DNA of 64,000 nucleotides from Pseudorhizobium flavum (GTDB taxonomy: Bacteria; Pseudomonadota; Alphaproteobacteria; Rhizobiales; Rhizobiaceae): the NCBI RefSeq assembly GCF_902502825.2, contig NZ_LR723670.1, forward strand, positions 2,542,001 through 2,606,000. The letters run 5' to 3'. The first letter of the stretch is position 1. The number at the start of each line of letters is the position of its first letter. A model generated the notes under the pieces. The model was not told where the DNA came from. It did not search any database and worked only from the letters and a program-made list of their open reading frames with translations. The position numbers were made by a program, and so were the translations under genes. Below, in pieces: positions 16,791 through 25,573 of this stretch.

Positions 16791-18047
16791 ATGGACGACC
16801 TGATCTTGCGGTTCGGTGTGGCACTGGCGATCGGCATGCTGGTCGGGCTCGAGCGCGGCTGGCGCGAGCGGGACGAACCTGCCGGCAGCCGCACCGCCGG
16901 CATCCGCACCTATGCGATCTCCGGGCTTCTTGGCGGCATCTTCGCAGCGCTCTCGCAAAGCATGCAGACGGCGGCGGTGTTCGCCGTCGGCTTCCTCGGC
17001 TTCTCGCTGCTCTTCGCCTGGTTCCAGGCCCGCGAAGCGATCGCCGAGAAGAGCTTCAGCGTCACCAGGGTGATCGTCGGCCTCTGCGTCTTCGCGCTGG
17101 GCGGTCTCGCCGCCAGCGGCGACTATCGAGCCGCGGCCGCCGGGGGCGCTGCCCTCGCCGCCGTGCTTGCCAGCCGTGAAGTCCTGCATGCGCTGCTGAA
17201 GCGTCTGACCTGGATCGAACTGCGCTCCGCTCTTCTGCTTGCGGTGATGACCACGATCATCCTGCCGCTCCTGCCCAATCGCGCCATCGATCCCTGGGGC
17301 GGCTTCAATCCGTGGGAGATCTGGTTCTTCACCGTCCTCACCGCCAGCCTCTCCTATCTCGGCTACATCGCAGTGCGATTGCTCGGTCCGGCCCGCGGGC
17401 TGGTAGTGAGCGGGCTGGCCGGCGCGTTGATCTCCTCGACGGCGGTCACGGTCGCTTTCGCGCGGACGGCAAGTAGCGGCGGTAACGCACGGGCCTTGTC
17501 GGGGGCGGCGGCGCTTGCTGCCATGGTGTCGGTGCTGCGGGTCAGCGTCGTCATGCTGATCCTCGCCCCGCATGCGCTGGAGGTCGCCGGGCCGCCCGCT
17601 CTCGCCGCCGCCGCGGCCTTCGCTGCCATCGCCCTCCTGCTACTTTCGTCCGTTCCGAAGACGAATGCCGATCCCGAACGGCAGGCCCGCAATCCATTCG
17701 AGCTTACCGCCCTCCTTGTCTTCGCGGCGGCCTTCGCGACGGTCTCCACGGCAAGCGCCGCCCTCACCGCCCGCTTCGGCTCGGCGAGCATCCTCGCAAG
17801 TTCCGCGGTATCGGGCGCCTTCGACGTGGATGTCGCCGTGCTGAGCGCGCTTCGCCTCGCTGGCACAGAGGTTTCGCTTTCGCTGATCGGCCAAGCCGTC
17901 TTGGTCGCCCTGACGGCGAACGCCTGCGGGCGGCTGCTGCTGGCTGCCGTGGCGGGCCCCGCGCGCTACTGGCTGCCGCTTGCCGCCGCGACGGCGGTCG
18001 CCGCAAGCGCGGGCGCCCTCGTCTTCATCGGCCTCAACGGCATCTGA
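16791..18047 (+). CDS. MgtC/SapB and DUF4010 family integral membrane protein
   Basis: The start at 16791 gives a 418-residue protein that opens with the MgtC-type segment LRFGVALAIGMLVGLERG and continues with about ten hydrophobic helices rich in Ala, Leu and Val. The C-terminal two thirds match the DUF4010 pattern (LRSALLLAVMTTIILPLLP, then GLVVSGLAGALISSTAVTVAFA). It is an inner-membrane protein with no established biochemical role; MgtC relatives influence magnesium or membrane-potential homeostasis. An upstream in-frame ATG (16656) lies inside the preceding gene and is unlikely. A GTG at 16782 is an alternative. It converges with the GGDEF-EAL gene with only 3 bases between stops. Confidence 0.82.
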   Translation: MDDLILRFGVALAIGMLVGLERGWRERDEPAGSRTAGIRTYAISGLLGGIFAALSQSMQTAAVFAVGFLGFSLLFAWFQAREAIAEKSFSVTRVIVGLCVFALGGLAASGDYRAAAAGGAALAAVLASREVLHALLKRLTWIELRSALLLAVMTTIILPLLPNRAIDPWGGFNPWEIWFFTVLTASLSYLGYIAVRLLGPARGLVVSGLAGALISSTAVTVAFARTASSGGNARALSGAAALAAMVSVLRVSVVMLILAPHALEVAGPPALAAAAAFAAIALLLLSSVPKTNADPERQARNPFELTALLVFAAAFATVSTASAALTARFGSASILASSAVSGAFDVDVAVLSALRLAGTEVSLSLIGQAVLVALTANACGRLLLAAVAGPARYWLPLAAATAVAASAGALVFIGLNGI

Positions 18048-18050
18048 GGC

Positions 18051-20018
18051 TCAGACTGCCTGCGGTCGCCTGGCACGACCGGCCTGTCCGGCGAGATAGC
18101 TGCCCACCGCCTCTTCCGGCATCGGCCGCGAAAAGAGATAGCCCTGGTAGCCGCTGACACCCGCGGCCGCCAGGATCTGCATCTGCGTCACCGTCTCCAC
18201 GCCTTCGACGATGCATTCGAGGTCGAGGCTATGGCAGAGCGAGGCCATGGTCGCGACGATATCGCGCGCGACGCGCTCGCGTTCGATGTCGAGCGTGAAG
18301 GAACGATCGAGCTTGATCCGGTCGATTGGCAGCCGACGCACATAGCTCAGGCTGGAATAGCCGGTACCGAAGTCGTCGAGTGCGACGCAGACGCCCTTTG
18401 CGCGCGCCGCCTGCAACGCAAGGGTGGCGCGCGAAAAGTCTTGCATGATCGCGGACTCGGTGACCTCGAGGATCAGCCTCCCGTGGTCGATCCCGGCCTT
18501 GTCGATCTCCTCGAGCAGCGCTGTCATCGTCTTCGGGCTGCAGACGTCACGGGCGGAGAGGTTGAAGGAGAGCTTGACATCATCAGGCCAGGCGCGAGCC
18601 GCCTGCAGCGCCTTGCGGAACAGGGGCATCGTGATCTTTCCGATCGTCCCTGCCTGCTCCGCCGCGCGGATGAAGACATCCGGCGAGACCCGACCGAGCA
18701 CCGCATCATCCCAGCGCGCCAGCGCCTCGAAGCCAATGGCACGCCCGTCGCGGTCGACGATCGGCTGGTATTCGAGGTGGAACGCGTCCTCGCTCTCCAC
18801 CGCCCGCAACCGGTGCGCAACGGCCGCGGCCTGGCGGTTTTCCTCGGCGTGCAGGTCGGAGAAGATCGTGACCGCGCCCCGGTCGTTCTGCTTCAGATAG
18901 TAAAGCGCAAGGTCCGCCTTCTCGTACAGCTCGCCGGCGGTGCCGCCCGCTTCGGGGAAGCGGGAAAGCCCGCAGGTGGCAGAGACGGTGACGCTCCCCT
19001 CCTCGAACACGAAGGCCGGCACGAGCGCGTCCAGCGCCTCCCGGCAGGTCTTCTGCAACTCCTCGTCGGAGCCAGGGGCCGGAAGAATCAACGCAAACTC
19101 GTCGCCGCCGAGCCTTGCCAGCAGCGCGCTCTCCGGAAGGCTCGACGACAGCCGGGAGGCGACCTCCTGAAGCAGGCGGTCACCGACGCTGTGGCCGAAG
19201 ATGTCGTTGACGGGCTTGAAGCCGTCGAGGTCGAGAATCCCGACCGCAAAGGGTTCGTTGCCGGACGCCGATGCCGTGATCTGCTGCTCGAGTCGCTCGA
19301 AGAAACAGCGCCGGTTGGCCAGTCCTGTCAGCGCATCCTCGTTCGCCATCTGGCAGATGGTCCCGTTGAGCGACTGCAACTGCCGATGCTGTGCGGCAAG
19401 TTCGATCTCCTTCTCGACCCGCTGGCGAAAATCGGAGTGTGACCGCTGCATCACCACCATCATGCCGCCCATCACCAGCAGCATGTTGAGCGCGATTGCC
19501 CGGAAGACCTCATGCTCCTGGATCCCGAGGAAGACGATCGTCGGGATCACGACGAGCATGAATATGGCAGGCGCCACCTGCTTCAACGGTCTCAGACAGG
19601 TGATAACCGCAATGATGGTGATTCCGGTAAAGAAGGTATTCTGGCTTCTCGCATAGGCATCGCCGTAGCCGAAGAGCAGCAGTGACCAGACGGAAATGGC
19701 GACGCCGAGCGTGCAGGCAAGCCAGACCACGGTACGCAACGACCGCTCGATCACCTCGTCGGTGGGGATCCTCTTGCGCGCCCGCATCATCTTGATGGCA
19801 CGCAGAACACAGATCACGACGAAGGCGGCGGGAAGCCAGATTGTCAGGACTGCGGGAGCCTTGTCCACATGCGTGAGCGCGAGCATCACCATGTTGATGA
19901 CGACGATGCCGTACATCAGGGGAACCTGGCGGGAAAGCTCCGCATACTGAGCTCGCCGGAACTCCAGGCTGTCGGAACTCGTATCGAAGAAGGCAATGAC
20001 CTTACGCAAGAACTGCAT
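18051..20018 (-). CDS. Membrane GGDEF-EAL cyclic-di-GMP signalling protein
   Basis: A 655-residue protein. Five to six hydrophobic segments lie in the first 190 residues (for example VPLMYGIVVINMVMLAL). A GGDEF domain follows with an intact RLGGDEFALILP active site, then an EAL domain with FEALARW, NLSARD and DDFGTGYSSL. Both catalytic motifs look intact, so it could make and break cyclic di-GMP; many such tandem proteins use one activity to regulate the other. No PAS or other recognised cytoplasmic sensor lies between the membrane part and GGDEF. Transcribed alone. Confidence 0.92.
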   Translation of the reverse strand: MQFLRKVIAFFDTSSDSLEFRRAQYAELSRQVPLMYGIVVINMVMLALTHVDKAPAVLTIWLPAAFVVICVLRAIKMMRARKRIPTDEVIERSLRTVVWLACTLGVAISVWSLLLFGYGDAYARSQNTFFTGITIIAVITCLRPLKQVAPAIFMLVVIPTIVFLGIQEHEVFRAIALNMLLVMGGMMVVMQRSHSDFRQRVEKEIELAAQHRQLQSLNGTICQMANEDALTGLANRRCFFERLEQQITASASGNEPFAVGILDLDGFKPVNDIFGHSVGDRLLQEVASRLSSSLPESALLARLGGDEFALILPAPGSDEELQKTCREALDALVPAFVFEEGSVTVSATCGLSRFPEAGGTAGELYEKADLALYYLKQNDRGAVTIFSDLHAEENRQAAAVAHRLRAVESEDAFHLEYQPIVDRDGRAIGFEALARWDDAVLGRVSPDVFIRAAEQAGTIGKITMPLFRKALQAARAWPDDVKLSFNLSARDVCSPKTMTALLEEIDKAGIDHGRLILEVTESAIMQDFSRATLALQAARAKGVCVALDDFGTGYSSLSYVRRLPIDRIKLDRSFTLDIERERVARDIVATMASLCHSLDLECIVEGVETVTQMQILAAAGVSGYQGYLFSRPMPEEAVGSYLAGQAGRARRPQAV

Positions 20019-20267
20019 CAGCTGCTCCCGAGCCTATCCGCTTGGGATCCTAAGGCCCGACAAGGATGAAAGAGAGGGAGGAACACTCTCGATGCCACCC
20101 GGGCCAAGCGTCATCTGCCGCCGGCCCTCATGGCACCTTGCAGCCCTGGGGGGAGAACATCAGACAAACGTTAAAAAAGCAGTTTGCGATATGTCGCAAA
20201 AGTCGACGAATTCGTCCGAAAAATGTTCGCTTGAGGATCGTTGATGCAGAAAAGCGGTCGATGGGCG

Positions 20268-20633
20268 CTAGTTTGCAAGCATCCTGTGCATGGTGCTGAC
20301 GATCTGGGCGGGGTCATAGGGTTTGCTGAAAAAGCAGCTCTCGGCGGGAATCTCCTCGAGCGTGACCTTCCGGTATCCGGACGTGACGATGATCTTCAAG
20401 GGCGGCCAGCGGTCGCGGATATAGGCGGCCAACTTGATCCCGTCCATGCCGCCGGGCATGTCGACGTCGGTGAAAACGAGGCGGATGCCCGTGTTCTGTG
20501 TCAGGATCTCGATCGCCTCGGTGGCATTGCCGGCTTCATGGACATGGAAGCCCGCATCGTTGAGCGTATCGACGATATCGAAACGGAGAATGGGTTCATC
20601 TTCGACGACGAGCACGGGTATGCGTGAAGGCAT
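20268..20633 (-). CDS. Single-domain response regulator (receiver only)
   Basis: A 121-residue CheY-like receiver with no output domain. The acidic pair is in LVVEDE, the phosphoacceptor aspartate in FTDVDMPG, the switch residue in VTSGYR and the conserved lysine in FSKPYD. This subtype (MPGGMDGIKLA) is common in rhizobia, where such proteins relay phosphate in stress and general-response circuits. No kinase gene is adjacent, so the partner is unknown. Confidence 0.88.
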   Translation of the reverse strand: MPSRIPVLVVEDEPILRFDIVDTLNDAGFHVHEAGNATEAIEILTQNTGIRLVFTDVDMPGGMDGIKLAAYIRDRWPPLKIIVTSGYRKVTLEEIPAESCFFSKPYDPAQIVSTMHRMLAN

Positions 20634-20800
20634 TTTTTAGCGGTCCCCTCAGATCTGACCGAGGCCATCTTTGCGCCTCCGTCCTGCCCTGAAACCGCCG
20701 GTTCAGTCTTACGTTCCTCCTCAAGCGGAAAAATCACCGCCTCTCTCGCCCGGAACCAAGCGTGGTGGGATGTGGTTGATGGGACCGGAAGGAGACCGTG

Positions 20801-20983
20801 ATGAACAAGGACAGACAGGCGCAGGACGCTATCGAACAGCGTGAGCCGACGACCAACGACAAGACCGACAAGAACCCGGAAGGGCCGCACGCCCGCAAGG
20901 GTCTGACCGATCCGGAAAAGACGCCCGGTACAGGTTCGCTGCCCGACGATGCCGCCAAGGAGGCCGATGTCGGACCCGACTGA
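20801..20983 (+). CDS. Small hydrophilic hypothetical protein, 60 aa
   Basis: ATG at 20801 has GGAAGGAG about 5 bases upstream, a strong ribosome binding site. The product is almost entirely polar and charged (NDKTDKNPEG, LTDPEKTPGTG), with no hydrophobic core, so it is likely disordered, like stress-associated small proteins often seen in rhizobia. It precedes the truncated haemoglobin gene by about 70 bases. Function unknown. Confidence 0.6.
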   Translation: MNKDRQAQDAIEQREPTTNDKTDKNPEGPHARKGLTDPEKTPGTGSLPDDAAKEADVGPD

Positions 20984-21052
20984 CTGCGACGTCCCGGCGC
21001 TTGCCTCACCCCGACCTGACGGCTAGAGGAAGGCGAACGGACAGGAACCGGG

Positions 21053-21442
21053 ATGTCGGGCGAGACAGTTACCCTTTACGAGGCAATCGGCGGCGAGCCG
21101 ACCGTCAGGGCGCTGACGCGGCGCTTCTACCATTTGATGGATACGCTGCCGGAGGCGGCCCGCTGCCGCGCCGTGCATCCCCCGAGCCTCGAGGGCAGCG
21201 AAGCTAAGCTCTATGACTATCTGACCGGCTACCTTGGCGGGCCGCCCGTCTATGTGCAAAAGCATGGGCATCCGCGGCTGCGCTCCCGGCATTTCGCAGC
21301 GCCCATCGGCCCCGAGGAAACGGCGGAATGGCTCCTCTGCTTCCGCCGTGCTCTGGACGAAACGGTCGACAACCCCAGGCTCTGCGACATTATCTGGCCG
21401 CCGATCGAGCGCCTTGCATACCATATGCAGAACAAGGAATAG
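21053..21442 (+). CDS. Group II truncated haemoglobin
   Basis: A 129-residue protein matching group II truncated globins: TLYEAIGGEPTVRALTRRFY at the N-terminus, then LTGYLGGPPVYVQKHGHPRLR with the proximal histidine in the KHGHP region, and a C-terminal WLLCFRRALDE helix with the group II tryptophan. Such proteins bind O2 or NO and contribute to nitrosative and oxidative defence or redox chemistry. No nitric-oxide pathway genes are adjacent. Confidence 0.88.
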   Translation: MSGETVTLYEAIGGEPTVRALTRRFYHLMDTLPEAARCRAVHPPSLEGSEAKLYDYLTGYLGGPPVYVQKHGHPRLRSRHFAAPIGPEETAEWLLCFRRALDETVDNPRLCDIIWPPIERLAYHMQNKE

Positions 21443-21446
21443 GCCA

Positions 21447-21815
21447 TTGGAAAGATTCGACAATCTGCGGCCGTTGATTCTGTTCATGAGCGGCATCTTC
21501 GGGGCAGCCGGCGTGGGATTGGCGGCCGCGGCGAGCCATGGGAGCGACGCGCGGCTGCTTGGCACGGCGTCGATGATGTGTCTGGTTCACGCCCCCGCCC
21601 TCGTCGCGCTATATGCGGTTGGGCGGCGGGTCAGAACTGCCACGCTCGCAGCCTTGGTGATCGGGCTCGGTACGCTCGTCTTTGCCGGTGACCTGCTCGC
21701 GCGGCACTTCCTCGGCAGCGGACTGTTTCCCATGGCCGCACCGACCGGCGGCACGACCATGATCCTTGGCTGGTTGATCGTCGCCGCCGGAGCCTTCCTT
21801 CGTTCCGAAGGATAG
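21447..21815 (+). CDS. DUF423 family small membrane protein
   Basis: A 122-residue protein with four hydrophobic segments. GIFGAAGVGLAAAASHG matches the glycine-alanine signature at the start of DUF423 proteins. The TTG at 21447 is chosen because AAGGA lies upstream and it keeps the first hydrophobic helix; the ATG at 21487 would cut into it. It starts 4 bases after the haemoglobin stop and is probably cotranscribed. No biochemical function is known for the family. Confidence 0.75.
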   Translation: MERFDNLRPLILFMSGIFGAAGVGLAAAASHGSDARLLGTASMMCLVHAPALVALYAVGRRVRTATLAALVIGLGTLVFAGDLLARHFLGSGLFPMAAPTGGTTMILGWLIVAAGAFLRSEG

Positions 21816-21826
21816 CTCGCAGCCAC

Positions 21827-22051
21827 CTATCGGCGGAAGGCGAGAATCCGGGCGGGGGCGTCCGATGCAACCTCACGTTCGACATCGCGGCGTTGGCGGT
21901 CTCGCAAGGTGACGACATTCGTCATGTCGGACGTCGGCTCATTCTGCGTCAACAGCGCATAAAGCTCGGGCACCAGACCGTCACCGGTCTGTTCGGCGAG
22001 CTTGTGGAGCCCGATGAACAGGCTTGCGTCAGGACGTTCTTCTCTCATCAT
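21827..22051 (-). CDS. Small hypothetical protein, 74 aa
   Basis: The product begins MMREERPDASLFIGLHKLAEQ and is helical and charged; I recognise no family. Its start lies inside the end of the DUF2325 gene (overlap of 23 bases), so translational coupling is likely. A second methionine at 22048 is an equally good start. It converges with the DUF423 gene. Confidence 0.5.
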   Translation of the reverse strand: MMREERPDASLFIGLHKLAEQTGDGLVPELYALLTQNEPTSDMTNVVTLRDRQRRDVEREVASDAPARILAFRR

Positions 22052-22436
22052 TGCGTTCCTTCATGGTCTGCAGCGCGCGCTCCAGGCTCGACTTCGAGCC
22101 ATTGCGCAGCGGGACGAAGGTCTTTCCGAACTTCTTGCATCCGGTCTTCACCCTCAGACACGCATCGTGGCTGATACAGTCGATGGGGCAGAAGACGCAG
22201 TCGACGGAGGGCAGCACCGTATCGATGCGCGAGACGGCTTCCCTCAAGCCCCCGTCATGATGAATGAGTTCCGCGCCGTGTTTGCTGGCGATCTGGCGAA
22301 GATGGGCGACCTGGCAGTCGCGTCCGCCGACATAGAGGAAGCTGCGGATGTCGGGCGCAATTTGCTCCTGCGCGGCCTGGACGCTGGCGCCATCGCTATT
22401 GCTGCTGTTGCCCTTGCGCTTCTGCTTCTTCGCCAT
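22029..22436 (-). CDS. DUF2325 domain-containing protein
   Basis: A 135-residue protein with a lysine-rich N-terminus (AKKQKRKG) followed by the DUF2325 core: FLYVGGRDCQVAHLRQIA, then ELIHHDGGLREA, then VDCVFCPIDCISHDAC. The cluster of cysteines and histidines (CVFCPIDC) suggests metal binding. Family function is unknown. Start at ATG 22436 is preferred over the GTG at 22442 because GAGAGGG is then better spaced. Divergent from preT, sharing a 210-base region with two 17-19 bp dyads. Confidence 0.75.
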   Translation of the reverse strand: MAKKQKRKGNSSNSDGASVQAAQEQIAPDIRSFLYVGGRDCQVAHLRQIASKHGAELIHHDGGLREAVSRIDTVLPSVDCVFCPIDCISHDACLRVKTGCKKFGKTFVPLRNGSKSSLERALQTMKERNDERRTS

Positions 22437-22494
22437 GCTCACATCCCTCTCGATTCAGTGGCCTCAGCCCCCTCGACGGCGGGACCTTATTTAA

Positions 22495-22537
22495 CTTGAT
22501 AATCACAGGCAAGATTAAAGTTGATGACATTCGTCAA
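22495..22537. promoter_or_regulatory. Two dyad-symmetric elements in DUF2325/preT intergenic region
   Basis: CTTG-N11-CAAG (22495-22513) and TTGA-N9-TCAA (22521-22537, TTGATGACATTCGTCAA, with further inner symmetry) lie 8 bases apart, about 60-100 bases upstream of the DUF2325 gene. They are too wide for an FNR box (14 bp). They look like binding sites of a dimeric regulator that I cannot name. Confidence 0.35.
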
Positions 22538-22567
22538 GTTATAGAACTGCTCGCTCCCGCCGATTTA

Positions 22568-22583
22568 TTTACCGTTTGATAAA
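22568..22583. promoter_or_regulatory. Possible second RutR-like operator upstream of preT
   Basis: TTTACCGTTTGATAAA matches the RutR consensus (TTGACCAnnTGGTCAA) at 10 of 14 defined positions by my count, and shares its left half TTTACC with the stronger site at 30083-30098. It lies 63 bases upstream of preT, where a repressor of the pathway would be expected. The match is weak. Confidence 0.35.
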
Positions 22584-22646
22584 AATTCGGCCTGTGGTAG
22601 CCTGCTTCCAATAGTTGTCCATAAAGCCATAAAAGAGGGAACTCAG

Positions 22647-24008
22647 ATGGAACGACTGGGAAGCGGGATACAGGCTGGCCGCCTGTCGCCCGACGAATAC
22701 GCATCCAATTTTTCCGACCTCCACCCGCGCCTCGACAAGCATGAGGCGCTGGTCGCAGCCGACCGCTGCTACTTCTGCTACGACGCGCCGTGCATGACGG
22801 CCTGTCCCACCGCCATCGATATCCCGCTGTTCATCCGGCAGATATCGACCGGCAACCCCCTCGGCTCCGCCAAGACCATCTTCGACCAGAACATCCTCGG
22901 CGGCATGTGCGCCCGCGTCTGTCCCACCGAAACGCTGTGCGAACAGGCCTGCGTGCGCAATACCGCAGAGGATCGGCCGGTCGAGATCGGCAAGCTGCAG
23001 CGCTACGCGACCGACATCGCGATGGAGATGAACCGCCAGTTCTACCACCGCGCTGCCCCGAGCGGGCGACGGGTGGCGGTGGTCGGTGCCGGCCCTGCAG
23101 GCCTTGCCTGCGCCCACCGGCTTTCCATGCATGGCCACGACGTCGTAATCTTCGACGCGCGTGAGAAGGCCGGCGGCCTCAACGAGTACGGGATCGCCAC
23201 CTACAAGGCGACCGAGAACTTCGCCCAGCGCGAGGTAGAGTATATCACCGCGATCGGCGGGATCGAGATCCGAACGGGGCAGATGCTCGGGCGTGACTTC
23301 ACCCTGGGGGAACTGACGAGCAATTTCGACGCCGTCTTCCTCGGCATGGGCCTTGCCGGCGTCAACGGCCTCGGCATCGAGGGCGAGGATCTCGCGGGCG
23401 TGGAGGATGCGGTCGACTTCATCGCGGCACTGCGCCAGGCCACTGACAAGGCACAGGTTCCGATCGGCCGCAGGGTCGTCGTCCTCGGCGGCGGCATGAC
23501 GGCGATCGACGCCGCGATCCAGGCAAAGCTGCTCGGCGCCGAAGAGGTGACGATCTGCTACCGCCGCGGCAAGGAGAACATGAACGCCTCCGGCTACGAG
23601 CAGGATCTCGCCACCGCCAACGGCGTCATCATCCGTCACTGGCTGGCACCGAAGCGCATCATCGGCAAGGACGGCCAGGTGGCCGGTATCGAGGTGGAAT
23701 ATACGGCGATCCGCGACGGCCGGCTCGTCGGCACCGGGGAGACCGGCGTCATCGCGGCCGACCAGGTGATGAAGGCGATCGGCCAGACCTTTGTCGGCGC
23801 GACGCTGGGTGCGCTGCGGATGGAAGGCGGCAAGATCGCCGTTGACGTCGAAGGCCGCACCTCGATCGACGGTGTCTGGGCCGGCGGCGACTGCACCGGT
23901 CACGGAGAAGACCTCACGGTGTCCGCAACCGCGCAGGGGCGCGATGCGGCAGAGAGCATCAACCGAGCCTTCGCTGCCGCCGCCCGTCCGGCTGTAGCGG
24001 TCGCCTGA
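22647..24008 (+). CDS. preT: NAD-dependent dihydropyrimidine dehydrogenase, subunit PreT
   Basis: A 453-residue iron-sulfur flavoprotein that passes electrons from NAD(P)H to PreA for reduction of uracil or thymine to the dihydro forms. The N-terminus has two cysteine clusters for Fe-S (CYFCYDAPCMTACPT and CARVCPTETLCEQAC), then an FAD fold VAVVGAGPAGLACAHRL (about 147-163), an NAD(P)-binding fold VVVLGGGMTAIDAA (about 280), and a closing GDCTGHGEDLTVSA. AGAGGGAA precedes the ATG at a good distance. preA follows after 14 bases. The wider GltD-like family also feeds glutamate synthase, but the adjacent preA settles the assignment. Confidence 0.92.
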   Translation: MERLGSGIQAGRLSPDEYASNFSDLHPRLDKHEALVAADRCYFCYDAPCMTACPTAIDIPLFIRQISTGNPLGSAKTIFDQNILGGMCARVCPTETLCEQACVRNTAEDRPVEIGKLQRYATDIAMEMNRQFYHRAAPSGRRVAVVGAGPAGLACAHRLSMHGHDVVIFDAREKAGGLNEYGIATYKATENFAQREVEYITAIGGIEIRTGQMLGRDFTLGELTSNFDAVFLGMGLAGVNGLGIEGEDLAGVEDAVDFIAALRQATDKAQVPIGRRVVVLGGGMTAIDAAIQAKLLGAEEVTICYRRGKENMNASGYEQDLATANGVIIRHWLAPKRIIGKDGQVAGIEVEYTAIRDGRLVGTGETGVIAADQVMKAIGQTFVGATLGALRMEGGKIAVDVEGRTSIDGVWAGGDCTGHGEDLTVSATAQGRDAAESINRAFAAAARPAVAVA

Positions 24009-24022
24009 GGGGAGGAAGAACC

Positions 24023-25339
24023 ATGGCAGACATCCGCAACAACTTTGTCGGCATCAAGTCGCCCAACCCCTTCTGGCTGGCGTCGGCTCCGCCGTCCGAC
24101 AAGGCCTACAACGTCGAGCGCGCCTTCAAGGCGGGCTGGGGTGGCGTCGTCTGGAAGACGCTGGGCGCCGAAGGCCCGCCGGTCGTCAACGTAAACGGCC
24201 CCCGCTACGGCGCTATCTGGGGTGCCGACCGGCGCCTTCTCGGACTGAACAACATCGAGCTGATCACCGACCGCGACCTCTACGTGAACCTGCGCGAGAT
24301 GAAGGAGGTCAAGAAGAACTGGCCGGACCGGGCGATCGTCGCCTCCATCATGGTGCCCTGCGAGGAGGAGGCCTGGAAGGCGATCCTGCCGCTCGTCGAG
24401 GAAACAGAGGTGGACGGCATCGAGCTCAACTTCGGCTGTCCGCACGGCATGTCGGAACGCGGCATGGGTTCCGCGGTCGGGCAGGTCCCGGAATACATCG
24501 AGATGGTGGTGCGCTGGTGCAAGCAGTACACCCGCATGCCGGTGATCACCAAGCTGACGCCGAACATCACCGACATCCGCTACCCTGCCCGCGCTGCGAA
24601 GGCGGGCGGCACGGATGCCGTGTCGCTGATCAATACCATCTCGTCGATCGTCTCGGTCGACCTCGACAACTTCGCCCCGGTTCCGACCATCGACGGGCGA
24701 GGCAGCCACGGCGGCTATTGCGGCCCGGCGGTGAAGCCGATCGCGCTCAACATGGTGGCTGAGATCGCCCGCGACCCGGAGACTTACGGCCTGCCGATCT
24801 CCGGCATCGGTGGAGTGACGACCTGGCGCGACGCGGCGGAATTCCTGGCGCTCGGGGCGGGCAATGTGCAGGTCTGCACGGCAGCAATGACCTACGGCTT
24901 CAAGATCGTGCAGGAGATGATCACCGGTCTCTCCGACTGGATGGATGCCAAGGGCCACCGGACCCTCGACGACATCTGCGGCCGCGCCGTCAGCAACGTC
25001 ACCGACTGGCGCTACCTCAACCTCAACTACGTGGCAAAGGCCCATATTGATCAGGAACTCTGCATCAAGTGCGGCCGCTGCCACATTGCCTGCGAGGACA
25101 CGTCCCACCAGGCAATCACCTCTCAGGTGGACGGCATCCGCCATTTCGAGGTGATGGAGGATGAGTGCGTCGGCTGCAACCTCTGCGTCAACGTCTGTCC
25201 GGTTGAGAACTGCATCACGATGGAGCCGCTGGCGGCGGGCGAGCTGGACCAGCGCACCGGCAAGGTGGTCGAACCCACCTACGCCAACTGGACGATGCAT
25301 CCGAACAACCCGATGGCCGCCCCGGTGGCCGCGGAATAG
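24023..25339 (+). CDS. preA: NAD-dependent dihydropyrimidine dehydrogenase, subunit PreA
   Basis: A 438-residue protein with an FMN TIM barrel of the dihydroorotate/dihydropyrimidine dehydrogenase type and two C-terminal [4Fe-4S] clusters (CIKCGRCHIAC and CVGCNLCVNVCPVENC). Together with PreT it carries out the first step of reductive pyrimidine degradation. The substrate loop is NFGCPHGMSERGMG (136-149) followed by SAVGQ; the position of the catalytic cysteine in the mammalian enzyme (LACGQ) is valine 152 here. The C-terminal tail after the ferredoxin part (WTMHPNNPMAAP) is short. Cotranscribed with preT. Confidence 0.92.
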   Translation: MADIRNNFVGIKSPNPFWLASAPPSDKAYNVERAFKAGWGGVVWKTLGAEGPPVVNVNGPRYGAIWGADRRLLGLNNIELITDRDLYVNLREMKEVKKNWPDRAIVASIMVPCEEEAWKAILPLVEETEVDGIELNFGCPHGMSERGMGSAVGQVPEYIEMVVRWCKQYTRMPVITKLTPNITDIRYPARAAKAGGTDAVSLINTISSIVSVDLDNFAPVPTIDGRGSHGGYCGPAVKPIALNMVAEIARDPETYGLPISGIGGVTTWRDAAEFLALGAGNVQVCTAAMTYGFKIVQEMITGLSDWMDAKGHRTLDDICGRAVSNVTDWRYLNLNYVAKAHIDQELCIKCGRCHIACEDTSHQAITSQVDGIRHFEVMEDECVGCNLCVNVCPVENCITMEPLAAGELDQRTGKVVEPTYANWTMHPNNPMAAPVAAE

Positions 25340-25354
25340 AACCTCCCGCGACGG

Positions 25355-25386
25355 GAGAGGTTCGCGGCTTGTCGCCGCGGCCTCTC
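25355..25386. terminator. GC-rich hairpin downstream of preA
   Basis: GAGAGGTTCGCGGC (25355-25368) can pair with GCCGCGGCCTCTC (25374-25386), with a small internal mismatch. It sits 16 bases after the preA stop. There is no T-run, so it may stall transcription or protect mRNA ends rather than act as a classical intrinsic terminator. Confidence 0.4.
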
Positions 25387-25573
25387 CTGCTCGTCGCGCC
25401 GGAACAGGCAGCAGCACACGGCCATGCCGCCCAAGGTTGTTGCAGTGCGAAACATATCCTCCCGGTTTTAACCAAGGCTTAGGCCAAACCTGACATCCGT
25501 TGGCTGAACTCTGCGGCAGGCTCCAATCCCGCCGGCAGGCTTCGCGCGTCAACGCCTGTGCAGGATCAACGCC

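Noticed and set aside
22569..23903. Long minus-strand reading frame opposite preT
   Set aside because: It is a shadow of a GC-rich gene: residues are low-complexity (GLADRLHHL, AAVADRHLF), there is no ribosome binding site, and preT on the other strand has clear Fe-S and FAD motifs.
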